Shown: positions 1-8,218, counted from the first letter of the stretch. The stretch is 8,430 nt of DNA from Planctomycetota bacterium (GCA_021778575.1 JAJYCH010000161.1:1-8430), one strand, 5' to 3'. Numbers and translations: made by a program. Notes: generated by a model from the sequence alone, not told the origin.

Positions 1-94
1 CGATCTGATAGCCGTAACTCTCCCCACGGGCGATCGACGCCAGCACCGCCAGCTCGACCACCCCCTTGCGCAACTGCGTTTCCCAGGGATTCAT
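1..94 (-). CDS. PadR-family transcriptional regulator, N-terminal fragment (runs off the left edge)
   Basis: Reading the minus strand from the ATG at 94-92 gives 31 residues, starting MNPWETQLRKGVVELAVLAS and ending in ESYGYQI. The pattern 'qlrKGvvELavLasiarGesYGYqi' is the start of the PadR winged-helix domain (helix 1 plus the Gly-Tyr-Gly turn), as in LmrR and PadR-type repressors. Members of this family are dimeric DNA-binding proteins of about 100-180 residues, often repressing a neighbouring membrane or efflux gene. The rest of the protein, including the recognition helix, lies outside the window, so ligand and target cannot be judged. The gene diverges from the membrane-protein gene at 308 across 213 nt, so a shared control region is possible but no clear operator palindrome was seen there. 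No strong Shine-Dalgarno site precedes the ATG. The family call is fairly sure; the function is not. Confidence 0.8.
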   Translation of the reverse strand, partial: MNPWETQLRKGVVELAVLASIARGESYGYQI

Positions 95-293
95 GACGTT
101 ATCCGTGTTATTGGCTACCACGCATCACAGAGTAGCGGTCAAATTGGTCCTGTCAAGCGAAAAGATTTGGTGTTTGCTGGGATCGTGCCGATTCCTGGAT
201 GGATGGCTTGATCTTCGAGTTGGTTAGGATTACCGTGATCGCTACCGGTCGTCGACGTCTGACGGCATCGCGACATCTTCATTCTTACTTCGT

Positions 294-301
294 GGTGAGG
301 G
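294..301 (+). promoter_or_regulatory. Ribosome binding site for the zinc-ribbon membrane protein
   Basis: GGTGAGGG lies 6 nt before the ATG at 308. It is a good match to the anti-Shine-Dalgarno sequence at normal spacing. It supports 308 as the start, which also places the CxxC ribbon at residues 7-10, as expected for this N-terminal module. Confidence 0.6.
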
Positions 302-307
302 ACACCG

Positions 308-1570
308 ATGAGCATCTCATTCACGTGCGAGAGTTGCTCGCGCTCGTATAGCGTGTCCGAATCGCTCGCCGGTAAGAAGGCGAAGTGCAAGGATTGCGGC
401 GGTGAGATGCGGATTCCGCCGTTGCCGTCAGCTCCCGTCCGGAAGCCAAAACCGCCGACGCCACCGGCGGACGACCGCTTCGGGTTCGACGATATCCCCG
501 CCCCGCAGGCGCGTTATCAGGTCGAGGACGAGCCGGTTCTCCCCAGGAGAGCCCCGGCCCCTCGCGCGTCGAAGGTGAAGGTGAAGTCGTCGCGACCGAG
601 CCGGGACGATGGCGAACGCGATCCGGCGACCAATCTGAACCTGAGAGGGGTCGGCCTGTTCAGTGCCTCGATCCTCCTGGGCCAGCTTGGTAAGCTCTGT
701 TTCGGTCTGGTGCCTCCCGGTCAACCGCTGGATCTCTCGGCGGCGACGATCGTTCAGGTGATCGCCGGCCTCATGACCTTTATCAGCTTCGTGATCATGG
801 CCATCGCGATTCTGATGGCTTTCGTGCGACTGGTGGGCTACGGCGAGGTTCCACGACCGGGAATTCTGGGCTTTCTCTCCTGGTTGCTTTCGATCTTCAT
901 CGTCCTGGGTCTTGTCATCGTGACGATTGTGATGGGACGAGCGATTTATCGCCAGGCGATGGTCGGCAAGCCTGGCCAGGAAGTGCAAGCAGGTCTCCAG
1001 CCGCCGCCCGGTTTCAACCCTCCGCCTGGTTTCAACCCTCCGCCCGGATTCAACCCTCCTCCTGGCTTTAACCCGCCGCCCGGTTTCAATCCGCCTCAAG
1101 GTTTCAACCCGGGGCGAGGCCGGCCCCAGGCCGAGGTCCGCGTGGTGCTCTCCGATGGCCAGTACCGGCGGAAGACGAACGGATTCGGCACGGTTCTGCC
1201 CGGAGTCGAGTTTCAGGTGAGCTACAACCTCGAAACCGGCCGGGCGAGGGGTGAAAAGTATGTGTTGATGGTCAAGTCGCAGAAGAGTACCGGTAAGCTG
1301 CTCAGCTTCAATCTCCGAGCGTCGGGGACGCTGGCCGCGTTCAATCCCGCCGGCTCGGTCGATGATGGCCCGTTCGAGGCCTGGATGGAGCTGGAATCGT
1401 TCAACGGGCAGAATAGCCGGCGAGTCTCGGAGACGATCTCGCTCCGGATGGTTGAGACTCCGGCACCGCCTCCGAATAACCCGCCTGGCGTCGGTCCGCA
1501 ACCGGGAAATCGGCCGGGAATGCCGCCCGGGTTCCCGCGAGGTCCCCGTGGACCGCGTGGGCCTCGGTAG
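308..1570 (+). CDS. Zinc-ribbon, multi-span membrane protein with PPPGFN repeats and a GPR-rich tail; function unknown
   Basis: This 420-residue protein is not a family I can name. Residues 7-30 hold two CxxC pairs (C7/C10 and C27/C30) in the form 'FTCESCSRSYSV...KAKCKDCGGEMRIP', a zinc-ribbon module common at the start of planctomycete membrane proteins. A proline- and charge-rich linker follows (about 38-108). There are three hydrophobic stretches: 112-134 (the weakest), 145-175 and 186-211, the last two being convincing membrane spans. Residues 232-267 are six tandem PPPGFN-type hexapeptides. A folded-looking, beta-rich segment covers about 275-383, and the end (385-420) is Pro/Gly-rich and closes with GPR repeats. 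The likely topology is an N-terminal ribbon in the cytoplasm with linker and C-terminal domain on either side, not determinable by eye. Codon usage looks like the neighbours. The gene ends 7 nt from the stop of the facing methyltransferase gene. It is surely a real gene, but its role is unknown. Confidence 0.85.
   Translation: MSISFTCESCSRSYSVSESLAGKKAKCKDCGGEMRIPPLPSAPVRKPKPPTPPADDRFGFDDIPAPQARYQVEDEPVLPRRAPAPRASKVKVKSSRPSRDDGERDPATNLNLRGVGLFSASILLGQLGKLCFGLVPPGQPLDLSAATIVQVIAGLMTFISFVIMAIAILMAFVRLVGYGEVPRPGILGFLSWLLSIFIVLGLVIVTIVMGRAIYRQAMVGKPGQEVQAGLQPPPGFNPPPGFNPPPGFNPPPGFNPPPGFNPPQGFNPGRGRPQAEVRVVLSDGQYRRKTNGFGTVLPGVEFQVSYNLETGRARGEKYVLMVKSQKSTGKLLSFNLRASGTLAAFNPAGSVDDGPFEAWMELESFNGQNSRRVSETISLRMVETPAPPPNNPPGVGPQPGNRPGMPPGFPRGPRGPRGPR
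1001..1108 (+). repeat. Six tandem 18-bp units encoding PPPGFN hexapeptides
   Basis: The six in-frame units begin at 1001, 1019, 1037, 1055, 1073 and 1091. The first five encode PPPGFN; the sixth encodes PPQGFN. The units differ mainly at third codon positions (for example ggt, gga and ggc for Gly; ttc and ttt for Phe; aac and aat for Asn). The peptide is therefore better conserved than the DNA, which fits selection on the protein sequence rather than a very recent slippage expansion. Confidence 0.9.
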
Positions 1571-1577
1571 AAAACCC

Positions 1578-2612
1578 TCAACCGGCTCCGGCAAGCGTTC
1601 CGCAGGCGGCCTGGATCTCCTTGCCGCCGGAATAGCGCCGGACGACCGGCTGGCCGACATGGTGGGTCAAGGCGTCGCGAAAGGTTTGCATCTCGGCGTC
1701 CGTCGGCGGCGCGAACCGGCCGGTCGGGTCGGTCACGTCGATCAGGTCGAGCCGGACCGGGGTGTCGCCGATCAAGCGTCCCAGCGCCTCGGCGTCGGAC
1801 TCGCCCACATTATAGCCGGAAATGCAGACATAAGAGAGCATGACCCGGTCGCGACGAGTCCGGGCATGCCTGGTCGCGGCGGCCATGACTTCGGCGACTG
1901 GTGTTCGGGCGGCGATCGGGACCAGTTCGCGGCGCTTGGCGTCGGTCGCGGCTCCCAGACTGATCGAGAGCCGGAAGCGGTGTCCTTCGCGCGTGTAGCG
2001 GTCGATCTCGGGAACGAGGCCGACGGTGCTGATCGTGATCCGGTCCGCGCCGATCGACCCGGCATAGGAGCAGCGCAGGAGCTCGGCGGCGGCGATCACC
2101 CGATCGTAGTTCAGGAACGGCTCCCCCATTCCCATGAAGACCGCGCCGGTGACTCGACGTCCCTGACTCCGGGCGATCTCCCGGGCCTGGATGAACTGGT
2201 CGATGATCTCCCAGGTCGCCAGGTTCCGCCGTGTGGGCATCCGCGCCGTCGCGCAAAAGGCGCAGGCCATCGCGCAGCCGACCTGTGAGGAAAGACAGAG
2301 GCTGACGGCTCCCGTCTTGTGGAGCGGGATCAAGACGGTCTCGACCGCCAGGGCGTCGTGAGTCCGGAACCGGAGCTTCTGGAACCCATCGTCGGGGGAG
2401 ACAACCGAGGCGTCGCGTTCGAGCCGGGGGAGGGTGTCAACGTTCTGACTCAGTGGTCGAGGGACCTGAAACGACCGGCCCCACGCGACCGGGTCGAGAA
2501 TTCCATGACCGATCACGGCCGAGGTCAGCCGTCGGGCCGTGGAATCGTCGAGTCCGAGCGATCGGACCCGGCTCAAGAACGATTCGGGAGTCTGGTCGCG
2601 GGGGTCCCACAC
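1578..2612 (-). CDS. rlmN: RlmN-type radical SAM RNA methyltransferase, divergent (23S rRNA A2503 C2-methylase or relative)
   Basis: This 344-residue protein has the RlmN/Cfr hallmarks. The iron-sulfur triad CxxxCxxC is at C113, C117 and C120 ('GCAMACAFCAT'). A further cysteine, C106 in 'LCLSSQVGC', sits 7 residues before the cluster, like E. coli C118. 'MGMGEPFLNYD' is at 160-170, and the terminal 'GGKEIQAACGTLAG' carries C337, the counterpart of the methyl-carrying C355. Known RlmN enzymes methylate C2 of A2503 in 23S rRNA and A37 in some tRNAs, working in the cytoplasm with SAM and a 4Fe-4S cluster. Several usually conserved spots differ: the 'SLHA' motif reads SLGA (218-221), and the 'NP' of the late 'IPxNP' motif is replaced by 'LIDVTDP'. 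The protein also ends 4-5 residues after the AACG motif. The start is GTG. It is the only usable start, because an in-frame TAG lies 63 nt upstream with no ATG, GTG or TTG between. A GAGG lies 10 nt before it. It could be a second paralogue with a shifted substrate. Confidence 0.85.
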   Translation of the reverse strand: MWDPRDQTPESFLSRVRSLGLDDSTARRLTSAVIGHGILDPVAWGRSFQVPRPLSQNVDTLPRLERDASVVSPDDGFQKLRFRTHDALAVETVLIPLHKTGAVSLCLSSQVGCAMACAFCATARMPTRRNLATWEIIDQFIQAREIARSQGRRVTGAVFMGMGEPFLNYDRVIAAAELLRCSYAGSIGADRITISTVGLVPEIDRYTREGHRFRLSISLGAATDAKRRELVPIAARTPVAEVMAAATRHARTRRDRVMLSYVCISGYNVGESDAEALGRLIGDTPVRLDLIDVTDPTGRFAPPTDAEMQTFRDALTHHVGQPVVRRYSGGKEIQAACGTLAGAG

Positions 2613-2972
2613 GTCGGTCGGGCCTCGATTCGTTCGATTCGGAAAATGTCCTCGACGTTTTCGCGAAGAACACTACAGTATCGCCAGGCAACCTCGATCG
2701 CCAGCGCGGATCGGGCGGGAATGGCACGGGAAATGGTGGCTTCCAGTTTTGCCGGGGCTGGAGTTCGACTGTCTATTGCCGGGCCGAACCGTCTTGCCCG
2801 GAATTCCCGCCACGCCACCAAAAAATTGTGGTTTCCCGGCCAAACCTTCGCGGGGCAGCGATCGTATTAAGAGGGCGAAACCCCTGTGGCTGTTACCGAG
2901 GTCATTGGGGCGTCAAGGTTTCGAGCGACAATCGGGTTGTTGGACCTTTCACTTCAGGAGCCTTTTACCATC
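2613..2972. other. 360-nt divergent spacer between the methyltransferase and the HtrA protease
   Basis: No convincing gene is present. The open frames here lack recognisable protein features and disagree with the codon pattern of the flanking genes. The spacer must hold the promoters of two divergent genes. An AT-richer patch at about 2818-2832 and TATTAA at 2865-2870 are the most promoter-like spots, but no clean -35/-10 pair at standard spacing was found. No CIRCE-type heat-shock repeat was seen. Confidence 0.5.
2956..2960 (+). promoter_or_regulatory. AGGAG ribosome binding site deciding the HtrA start
   Basis: AGGAG lies 12 nt before the ATG at 2973. It is a little far but is the best site nearby. 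The frame is open further up to a GTG at 2886, but the 29 residues gained have no signal-peptide character, whereas starting at 2973 gives a normal secretory signal. Confidence 0.55.
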
Positions 2973-4520
<1,548 letters not shown>

Positions 4521-4548
4521 ACGAATGCGGGAATGACTCCGCGAACCA

Positions 4549-4582
4549 CGACGGCCCGGCGCGATCTCGCGACGGGCCGTCG
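4549..4582. terminator. GC-rich hairpin between convergent genes, probable two-way terminator
   Basis: A perfect 10-bp stem (4549-4558, CGACGGCCCG, pairing with 4573-4582) encloses 14 nt. That loop can itself form a short inner GCGA/TCGC stem. It sits 28 nt after the HtrA stop and 29 nt beyond the end of the tolC-like gene. There is no long T run on either strand, so termination could also be Rho-aided or the hairpin may mainly protect 3' ends. Confidence 0.65.
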
Positions 4583-4611
4583 GTCGTTTCGAAGGGACTG
4601 GGTCCGGAAAA

Positions 4612-6219
4612 TCAGGGCAGGACCCGCGACCCGACCGCCGTGTTCAGGCCAAACATGCTCCGACGGTGACGGACGGCGGTGTTCCGGTACTGGCTGAGCA
4701 GGTTGTTGTAGTTCTGCTGGGCGTTCAGGTAGGGAATGATGTCGGCCGTCTCGCCCATCTTGTAGAGCCGTTCCTGGTCGGCCATCATCTGCTTCGCGGG
4801 GGGCAGGACGAATTGCTCGAACCTTTCGAGAAAGGTTCTGGTCGTGGCGTATTCCCGTTCGGCGTCGCGGACCTGTTCGATCGCGACTCGCTTGGCGGAC
4901 TCGAACTGGACCCGCGATTGCTCGATATTGATCCCCGCCCGGGCAATATTGCCCTGGTTCCGGTTGAAGACCGGTAGAGGGACGGTCACTCCCAGTGCCC
5001 ACGAAGTCGCGCTCGAATGCGGGGTCAAATAGTTCAGGTTCTGATAGGTAAAGGGTTGATAGAGCAAGTAGGCGTCAGCGAATCGATTGGCCTTCTGAAG
5101 CTTGAGCGCCGCGATCGCGACCTCGATCCCAACCTGAAAGCTACGGACATCGGGTCGGCAGGTCAGGGCCATCTCGTAAAGCTGGTCTTCGGGTGGGGGA
5201 GGGGGGGCCTGGTCGCGGAGCGTATCGCGGAGCTCGATCGCCTCGGCCTGGCTCGGCGGCATGTTGAAATAGCCGCCCAGAGCCAGCTTGGCCTTCCTGA
5301 GCCCTTCGCGAGCGTCATCGACGCCCACCTCGGCGGCGGCTTTCTGGGCCTGGAGCATCGCCACGTCCGAACTGGTCCGGTTGCCGAGCTTCTTGAGCGT
5401 GATCGTCGCGTTGAGAATCCGGTCGAGACCGGCCAGACCAGCCTCGGCGTAACGAAGTGTTTCCCGAGCGGCCAGGACGTTGACGTAGGCTCCAGCCAGG
5501 TTGCCAATCTGGATCCGGACCGCGTCCTGATATTGCAACTCGATCGCGTCCTTCGTCTTCAACGCCACCGCGACCCGGCTCTTCCATTTGCGAACGTAGT
5601 CAATCGGTTGCGAGATGTTGAGGTCGTACTGGGTTGGTCCTCCCTGACGACTTTTGCTGTACGAGCCGTAGGGGATCAACTGGCTATCGCCGTAGAGGAT
5701 CGGGTTGCCCCGGAGCCCGGCGGTCAGGATGTCGGCCTGTGCGGAGGGGATCTCGAACGCCCGGGCCTTGAGTTCGAGGTTTTCCTGGATCAACAGGCCG
5801 ATCGCCTGGTCGAAGGTCAGACCCTCGGGAGGCCCTTCATCGACCCCGCTGGGAAGGTCGAGGGTTCCGTAGAGCGGAACCTGCGTGAGCGGGGGAACTC
5901 GCGGGAGCGCGGGGACCGAGGGGGGAGCAAGCGAGCTGGTACCGCCGGGGGTACTGATCGAGGTTGGCACCCGAGGGGTCGCCGCGCCGGGGCGTCCGCC
6001 CAGAATCTGGCCTCCGCCCACCACCGGCGAGGCAAATGATCCGCCGCCCGAACCGGGGACGGGGCCGAACAGGGAATTCGCCGAGCCAGGGGTTCCAGCC
6101 GCCCCCCCCGGTTGCGGAAGCTCGGTGCCGATCGTCGGCGCCTGGGCCGCGACTCGCCGAGCCGGCAAACCGATCATCATTCCCAAGAGCAAGAGCCACA
6201 AGATGTTCCGAAACGTCAT
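4612..6219 (-). CDS. TolC-family outer-membrane efflux protein (CzcC/CusC-like)
   Basis: The product has 535 residues. The signal peptide is about residues 1-27 (MTFRNILWLLLLGMMIGLPA, then an AQA-type cleavage site). There is no lipobox cysteine, unlike many CzcC/OprM proteins. Residues 32-130 are a Gly/Pro/Ser-rich, poorly ordered extension. The two outer-membrane-efflux repeats cover about 135-335 and 345-530, with long heptad-like helices and a PPPPPP hinge near 339-343. 'VPLPVFNRNQGNI' (413-425) is the signature of the metal/drug-efflux branch of TolC proteins. Such proteins form trimeric channels through the outer membrane and periplasm, joined to an inner-membrane pump by an adaptor. 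Neither pump nor adaptor gene is in the window. The ATG at 6219 is chosen because GGGAGG lies 6 nt before it and a signal peptide follows. The longer open frame would begin inside the upstream terminator. Transcription must start between that terminator and 6226. Substrate unknown. Confidence 0.92.
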   Translation of the reverse strand: MTFRNILWLLLLGMMIGLPARRVAAQAPTIGTELPQPGGAAGTPGSANSLFGPVPGSGGGSFASPVVGGGQILGGRPGAATPRVPTSISTPGGTSSLAPPSVPALPRVPPLTQVPLYGTLDLPSGVDEGPPEGLTFDQAIGLLIQENLELKARAFEIPSAQADILTAGLRGNPILYGDSQLIPYGSYSKSRQGGPTQYDLNISQPIDYVRKWKSRVAVALKTKDAIELQYQDAVRIQIGNLAGAYVNVLAARETLRYAEAGLAGLDRILNATITLKKLGNRTSSDVAMLQAQKAAAEVGVDDAREGLRKAKLALGGYFNMPPSQAEAIELRDTLRDQAPPPPPEDQLYEMALTCRPDVRSFQVGIEVAIAALKLQKANRFADAYLLYQPFTYQNLNYLTPHSSATSWALGVTVPLPVFNRNQGNIARAGINIEQSRVQFESAKRVAIEQVRDAEREYATTRTFLERFEQFVLPPAKQMMADQERLYKMGETADIIPYLNAQQNYNNLLSQYRNTAVRHRRSMFGLNTAVGSRVLP

Positions 6220-6225
6220 GACCGG

Positions 6226-6231
6226 CCTCCC
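6226..6231 (-). promoter_or_regulatory. GGGAGG ribosome binding site for the tolC-like gene
   Basis: On the minus strand GGGAGG lies 6 nt before the ATG at 6219-6217, near-ideal in sequence and spacing. It is the strongest Shine-Dalgarno site in the window and fixes the start against a frame extending 53 codons further upstream. Confidence 0.75.
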
Positions 6232-6376
6232 GCCGACTAGATGTCGCCCGGTCGTCGTGGCTCCTGGCCCGATCGATCGAACGACGGAACTCGCGCTCCT
6301 GCCAGAGTTCACTGTCTTATCGGCGCTTGCACCGTCACAATCTGAACCCCATTTCTCCCGAAGGCCCAGGCGCAAC

Positions 6377-6405
6377 AAAAAACCCCGAGGTTGCCCCCGG
6401 GGTTT
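6377..6405 (-). terminator. Intrinsic terminator of the sigma/anti-sigma operon
   Basis: Read on the minus strand, AAACCCCG (6405-6398) pairs perfectly with CGGGGTTT (6387-6380) around a 10-nt loop and runs straight into six T residues (6382-6377). It lies 27 nt past the TAG of the anti-sigma gene. Because it stands between that gene and the tolC-like gene, it should separate the two transcripts. Confidence 0.88.
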
Positions 6406-6431
6406 AGACGTGTCTATTTTACCTGGTTTGC

Positions 6432-7343
6432 CTAGTTTCGCGCGGTCTTATCGACCAGGAAGACGGCCGGAACCAGCGCGGCGTCGAAGTGCGTCGTTCC
6501 GGGCGCTGGTCGGTCGTTGTCGTTGAGAAACAGGTCGCGATCGAGGTTGACCTGCCGGCTCGAGAACCACCCGATATGGAGGTCCGAGAACAGCACGTTC
6601 TGGCCGCGGAAGCCGTGGTTGGGGCTGTTGCCGGGAAGGATCAGGCCATTGATGTGGCGGGGCTGATCGGCGAGCAACGGGATCGTCGCCGGAAGCGGTA
6701 TCCGGACCGGTTCGGGCAGCTTCGACCCTTGCGAGCGGTAACCGACGTTGTAGGCATAGTCGATATGCTTGGGGTCGGGCGTCGGTCCCTCGAACGTGGG
6801 GCAGGCACCCCGGCACGGGCAGTGGAGCGACCGGGGGTCGCGGAGGAGGTCGTCGTCCTTCAAGGCGACGGCGTAGAGCCCCACCGGCGTGTTCGATCCG
6901 TTGGAGATCACGTCGGGATAATGATTGTGGCGGATCGCGTAGTTCGCCAGGCTCGAACCAAGCTGCTGGAGGTTGAACCCGCAGCCCATCTGGTTCACCT
7001 TGTTCCGAGTCGCGTTCATGGCGGGCAGGAGCGTCAGGAGTCCGGCCATGAGGATCGCGGCGGCGACCGCCAGATCGGTCCAGCGAAACGGCACCCGGGC
7101 CGGCACGAAGTCGAGAATCGCTCGCTTCGAGGCTCGATCGGCCACGAACGCCACGGTTTTCGAGGCCAGCCCGGCCGGCGGTTCGATGTCGTCGCCATCG
7201 TCGAGCATCCAGCCCAGGGAGTGGCTGAGGCGGTCGGCCTTGTGGGCCAGTCCCTGGTCGTCGGCGAGAGCCATCTCGACCGCGTCTTTGGCGGGGCCTT
7301 CGAGCTGTCCGAGGGCGTAATCCAGCAGGGTGTCAGCGTTCAT
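6432..7343 (-). CDS. Membrane anti-sigma factor-like protein with a DUF1559-like outer domain
   Basis: The product has 303 residues from the ATG at 7343. Residues 1-70 begin MNADTLLDYALGQLEGPAKD, matching the 'LLdYALGqLe...E..La.d..L' helical start of RskA-type anti-sigma factors. No cysteine occurs before residue 121, so it lacks the HxxxCxxC zinc site of ZAS proteins. One membrane span lies at about 89-109. The outer part starts like planctomycete DUF1559 proteins ('CGFNLQQLGSSLANYAIRHNHYP', read as two pieces, cf. 'NNLKQLGLALHNY') and ends with a degenerate form of their H-x(9-10)-DG motif, 'NHGFRGQNVLFSDLHIGWF' at 242-260, with DL in place of DG. A CxCxxxC group is at C175, C177 and C181. 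It begins 4 nt after the sigma gene stop, implying translational coupling. An ATG 18 nt upstream (7361, overlapping the sigma gene) is an alternative start. Inferred role: holds the sigma factor at the membrane until an envelope signal releases it. Confidence 0.8.
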   Translation of the reverse strand: MNADTLLDYALGQLEGPAKDAVEMALADDQGLAHKADRLSHSLGWMLDDGDDIEPPAGLASKTVAFVADRASKRAILDFVPARVPFRWTDLAVAAAILMAGLLTLLPAMNATRNKVNQMGCGFNLQQLGSSLANYAIRHNHYPDVISNGSNTPVGLYAVALKDDDLLRDPRSLHCPCRGACPTFEGPTPDPKHIDYAYNVGYRSQGSKLPEPVRIPLPATIPLLADQPRHINGLILPGNSPNHGFRGQNVLFSDLHIGWFSSRQVNLDRDLFLNDNDRPAPGTTHFDAALVPAVFLVDKTARN

Positions 7344-7347
7344 TGGA

Positions 7348-7989
7348 TCAACCGTTCCCATCTTGTCGGGACGCCTTGGCCAGCTCCTGAAGCTTGCTCA
7401 GGGCGGCGTGGAGTCGCGACTTGACTGTACCCACGGGGATCTTCAAAATTTCGGCGATCTCTCGGTATTTCAGGTCCTGGAAATACGCCAGGACCAGGGT
7501 TTGCCGCAATGTTTCGGGAAGCTTTTCGATACTTTTCGTCACCCATTCGCGTCGCTCTTGTTCCTGAAGCTCGGCCAGAGGGGCCGTCCCGTCGCCGACC
7601 AGGAGGTCGACCAGCGAGCCGGGATCACTCTCACCGCCCGAGGAATTCACGCGGCGATCCAGGCTGACCGTCGGGTGACGACCGGCCTTTCGCAAGGCGT
7701 CCACGGCTTGATGGGTTGCGATCGAGTACAGCCAGGGGCGAACCGGACGGCCGTCTTCATACAAACCGCGTTTCAGGTGGACCTGGAGAAACGTGTTCTG
7801 AAACACGTCCTCCGCCAGCGCGGGATTGCCGAGATAACGGGTCAGGTATCGATAGAGCTCTCGTTCATAGCGGCGGACCAACTCGTTGAAGTCGTCCGGA
7901 ACGGCCGAGTCCCTGTACCGGCTGAAGAGTGCCTCGTCCGACAGAGGAGCGAGGTCTTCAGTGGTCCCAGAACTGAGGGCCTTCACCAT
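7348..7989 (-). CDS. ECF-type RNA polymerase sigma factor
   Basis: The product has 213 residues when started at the ATG at 7989. Region 2 (about 34-105) includes 'YRYLTRYLGNPALAEDVFQN' and 'RPVRPWLYSIATHQAVDALR', the helices that bind core polymerase and the -10 element. A linker rich in Ser, Gly and Asp (about 110-145) follows. Region 4 (about 147-204) carries 'LPETLRQTLVLAYFQDLKY' and the helix-turn-helix 'REIAEILKIPVGTVKSRLH' that reads the -35 element. Regions 1 and 3 are absent, as in ECF sigma factors of about 170-220 residues. An in-frame ATG at 8082 would add 31 residues (MWARHGALLF...) with no family resemblance. It would also sit about 6 nt from the predicted transcript start, so the shorter form is preferred, although its own Shine-Dalgarno site is poor. 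It is the first gene of an operon with the anti-sigma gene and is closed by the terminator at 6377-6405. Confidence 0.9.
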   Translation of the reverse strand: MVKALSSGTTEDLAPLSDEALFSRYRDSAVPDDFNELVRRYERELYRYLTRYLGNPALAEDVFQNTFLQVHLKRGLYEDGRPVRPWLYSIATHQAVDALRKAGRHPTVSLDRRVNSSGGESDPGSLVDLLVGDGTAPLAELQEQERREWVTKSIEKLPETLRQTLVLAYFQDLKYREIAEILKIPVGTVKSRLHAALSKLQELAKASRQDGNG

Positions 7990-8094
7990 TGGGTACGTCC
8001 GGTCGAGGCCGAGGGTTCGTTCGCGTGAGCAGATTATTGGACCGATTCTCGCGAAAAGGAGCGCGCCATGTCGAGCCCACATCCAGTCCGCTCC

Positions 8095-8122
8095 AGTCTA
8101 AGCCCCCAGACGGTTGCGTCAA
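8095..8122 (-). promoter_or_regulatory. Possible housekeeping-type promoter of the sigma/anti-sigma operon
   Basis: On the minus strand TTGACG (8122-8117, 5 of 6 to the consensus) is followed after 16 nt by TAGACT (8100-8095, 4 of 6). Transcription would begin near 8088, giving a leader of about 100 nt to the ATG at 7989. A second, weaker candidate is AATAAT at 8039-8034, lacking a good -35. This is pattern matching only, and planctomycete promoters are poorly defined. Confidence 0.35.
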
Positions 8123-8218
8123 GCACTGCGTTCCCGTCGAAACAAAGCCATTGGCCCGATCGACCCTGCTGGAAAAACGAACCCAATCGCTGGGTTGCCG
8201 CTTCGAGAACAGTTCGCG

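Noticed and set aside
95..307. Operator for the PadR regulator
   Set aside because: Only short palindromes such as CGTCGACG were found. None is long enough or symmetrically placed to support a call.
139..390. 83-codon minus-strand frame between the PadR fragment and the zinc-ribbon gene
   Set aside because: It overlaps the start and cysteine motif of the plus-strand gene and shows no protein features of its own.
428..1660. 410-codon open frame antisense to the zinc-ribbon protein gene
   Set aside because: Its product is Arg-rich low complexity and it overlaps both the plus-strand gene and the end of the methyltransferase gene. The plus-strand frame has a ribosome site, cysteine motif and membrane spans.
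1362..2288. 308-codon plus-strand frame across the membrane-protein end and the methyltransferase
   Set aside because: It is antisense to the radical SAM motifs, has no recognisable domain and no ribosome site.
5017..6039. 340-codon plus-strand frame opposite the tolC-like gene
   Set aside because: It is antisense to the efflux repeats; the composition is that of a reverse-frame shadow.
6489..7424. 311-codon plus-strand frame opposite the anti-sigma gene
   Set aside because: It overlaps the minus-strand gene fully and spans the sigma/anti-sigma junction; no domain is seen.
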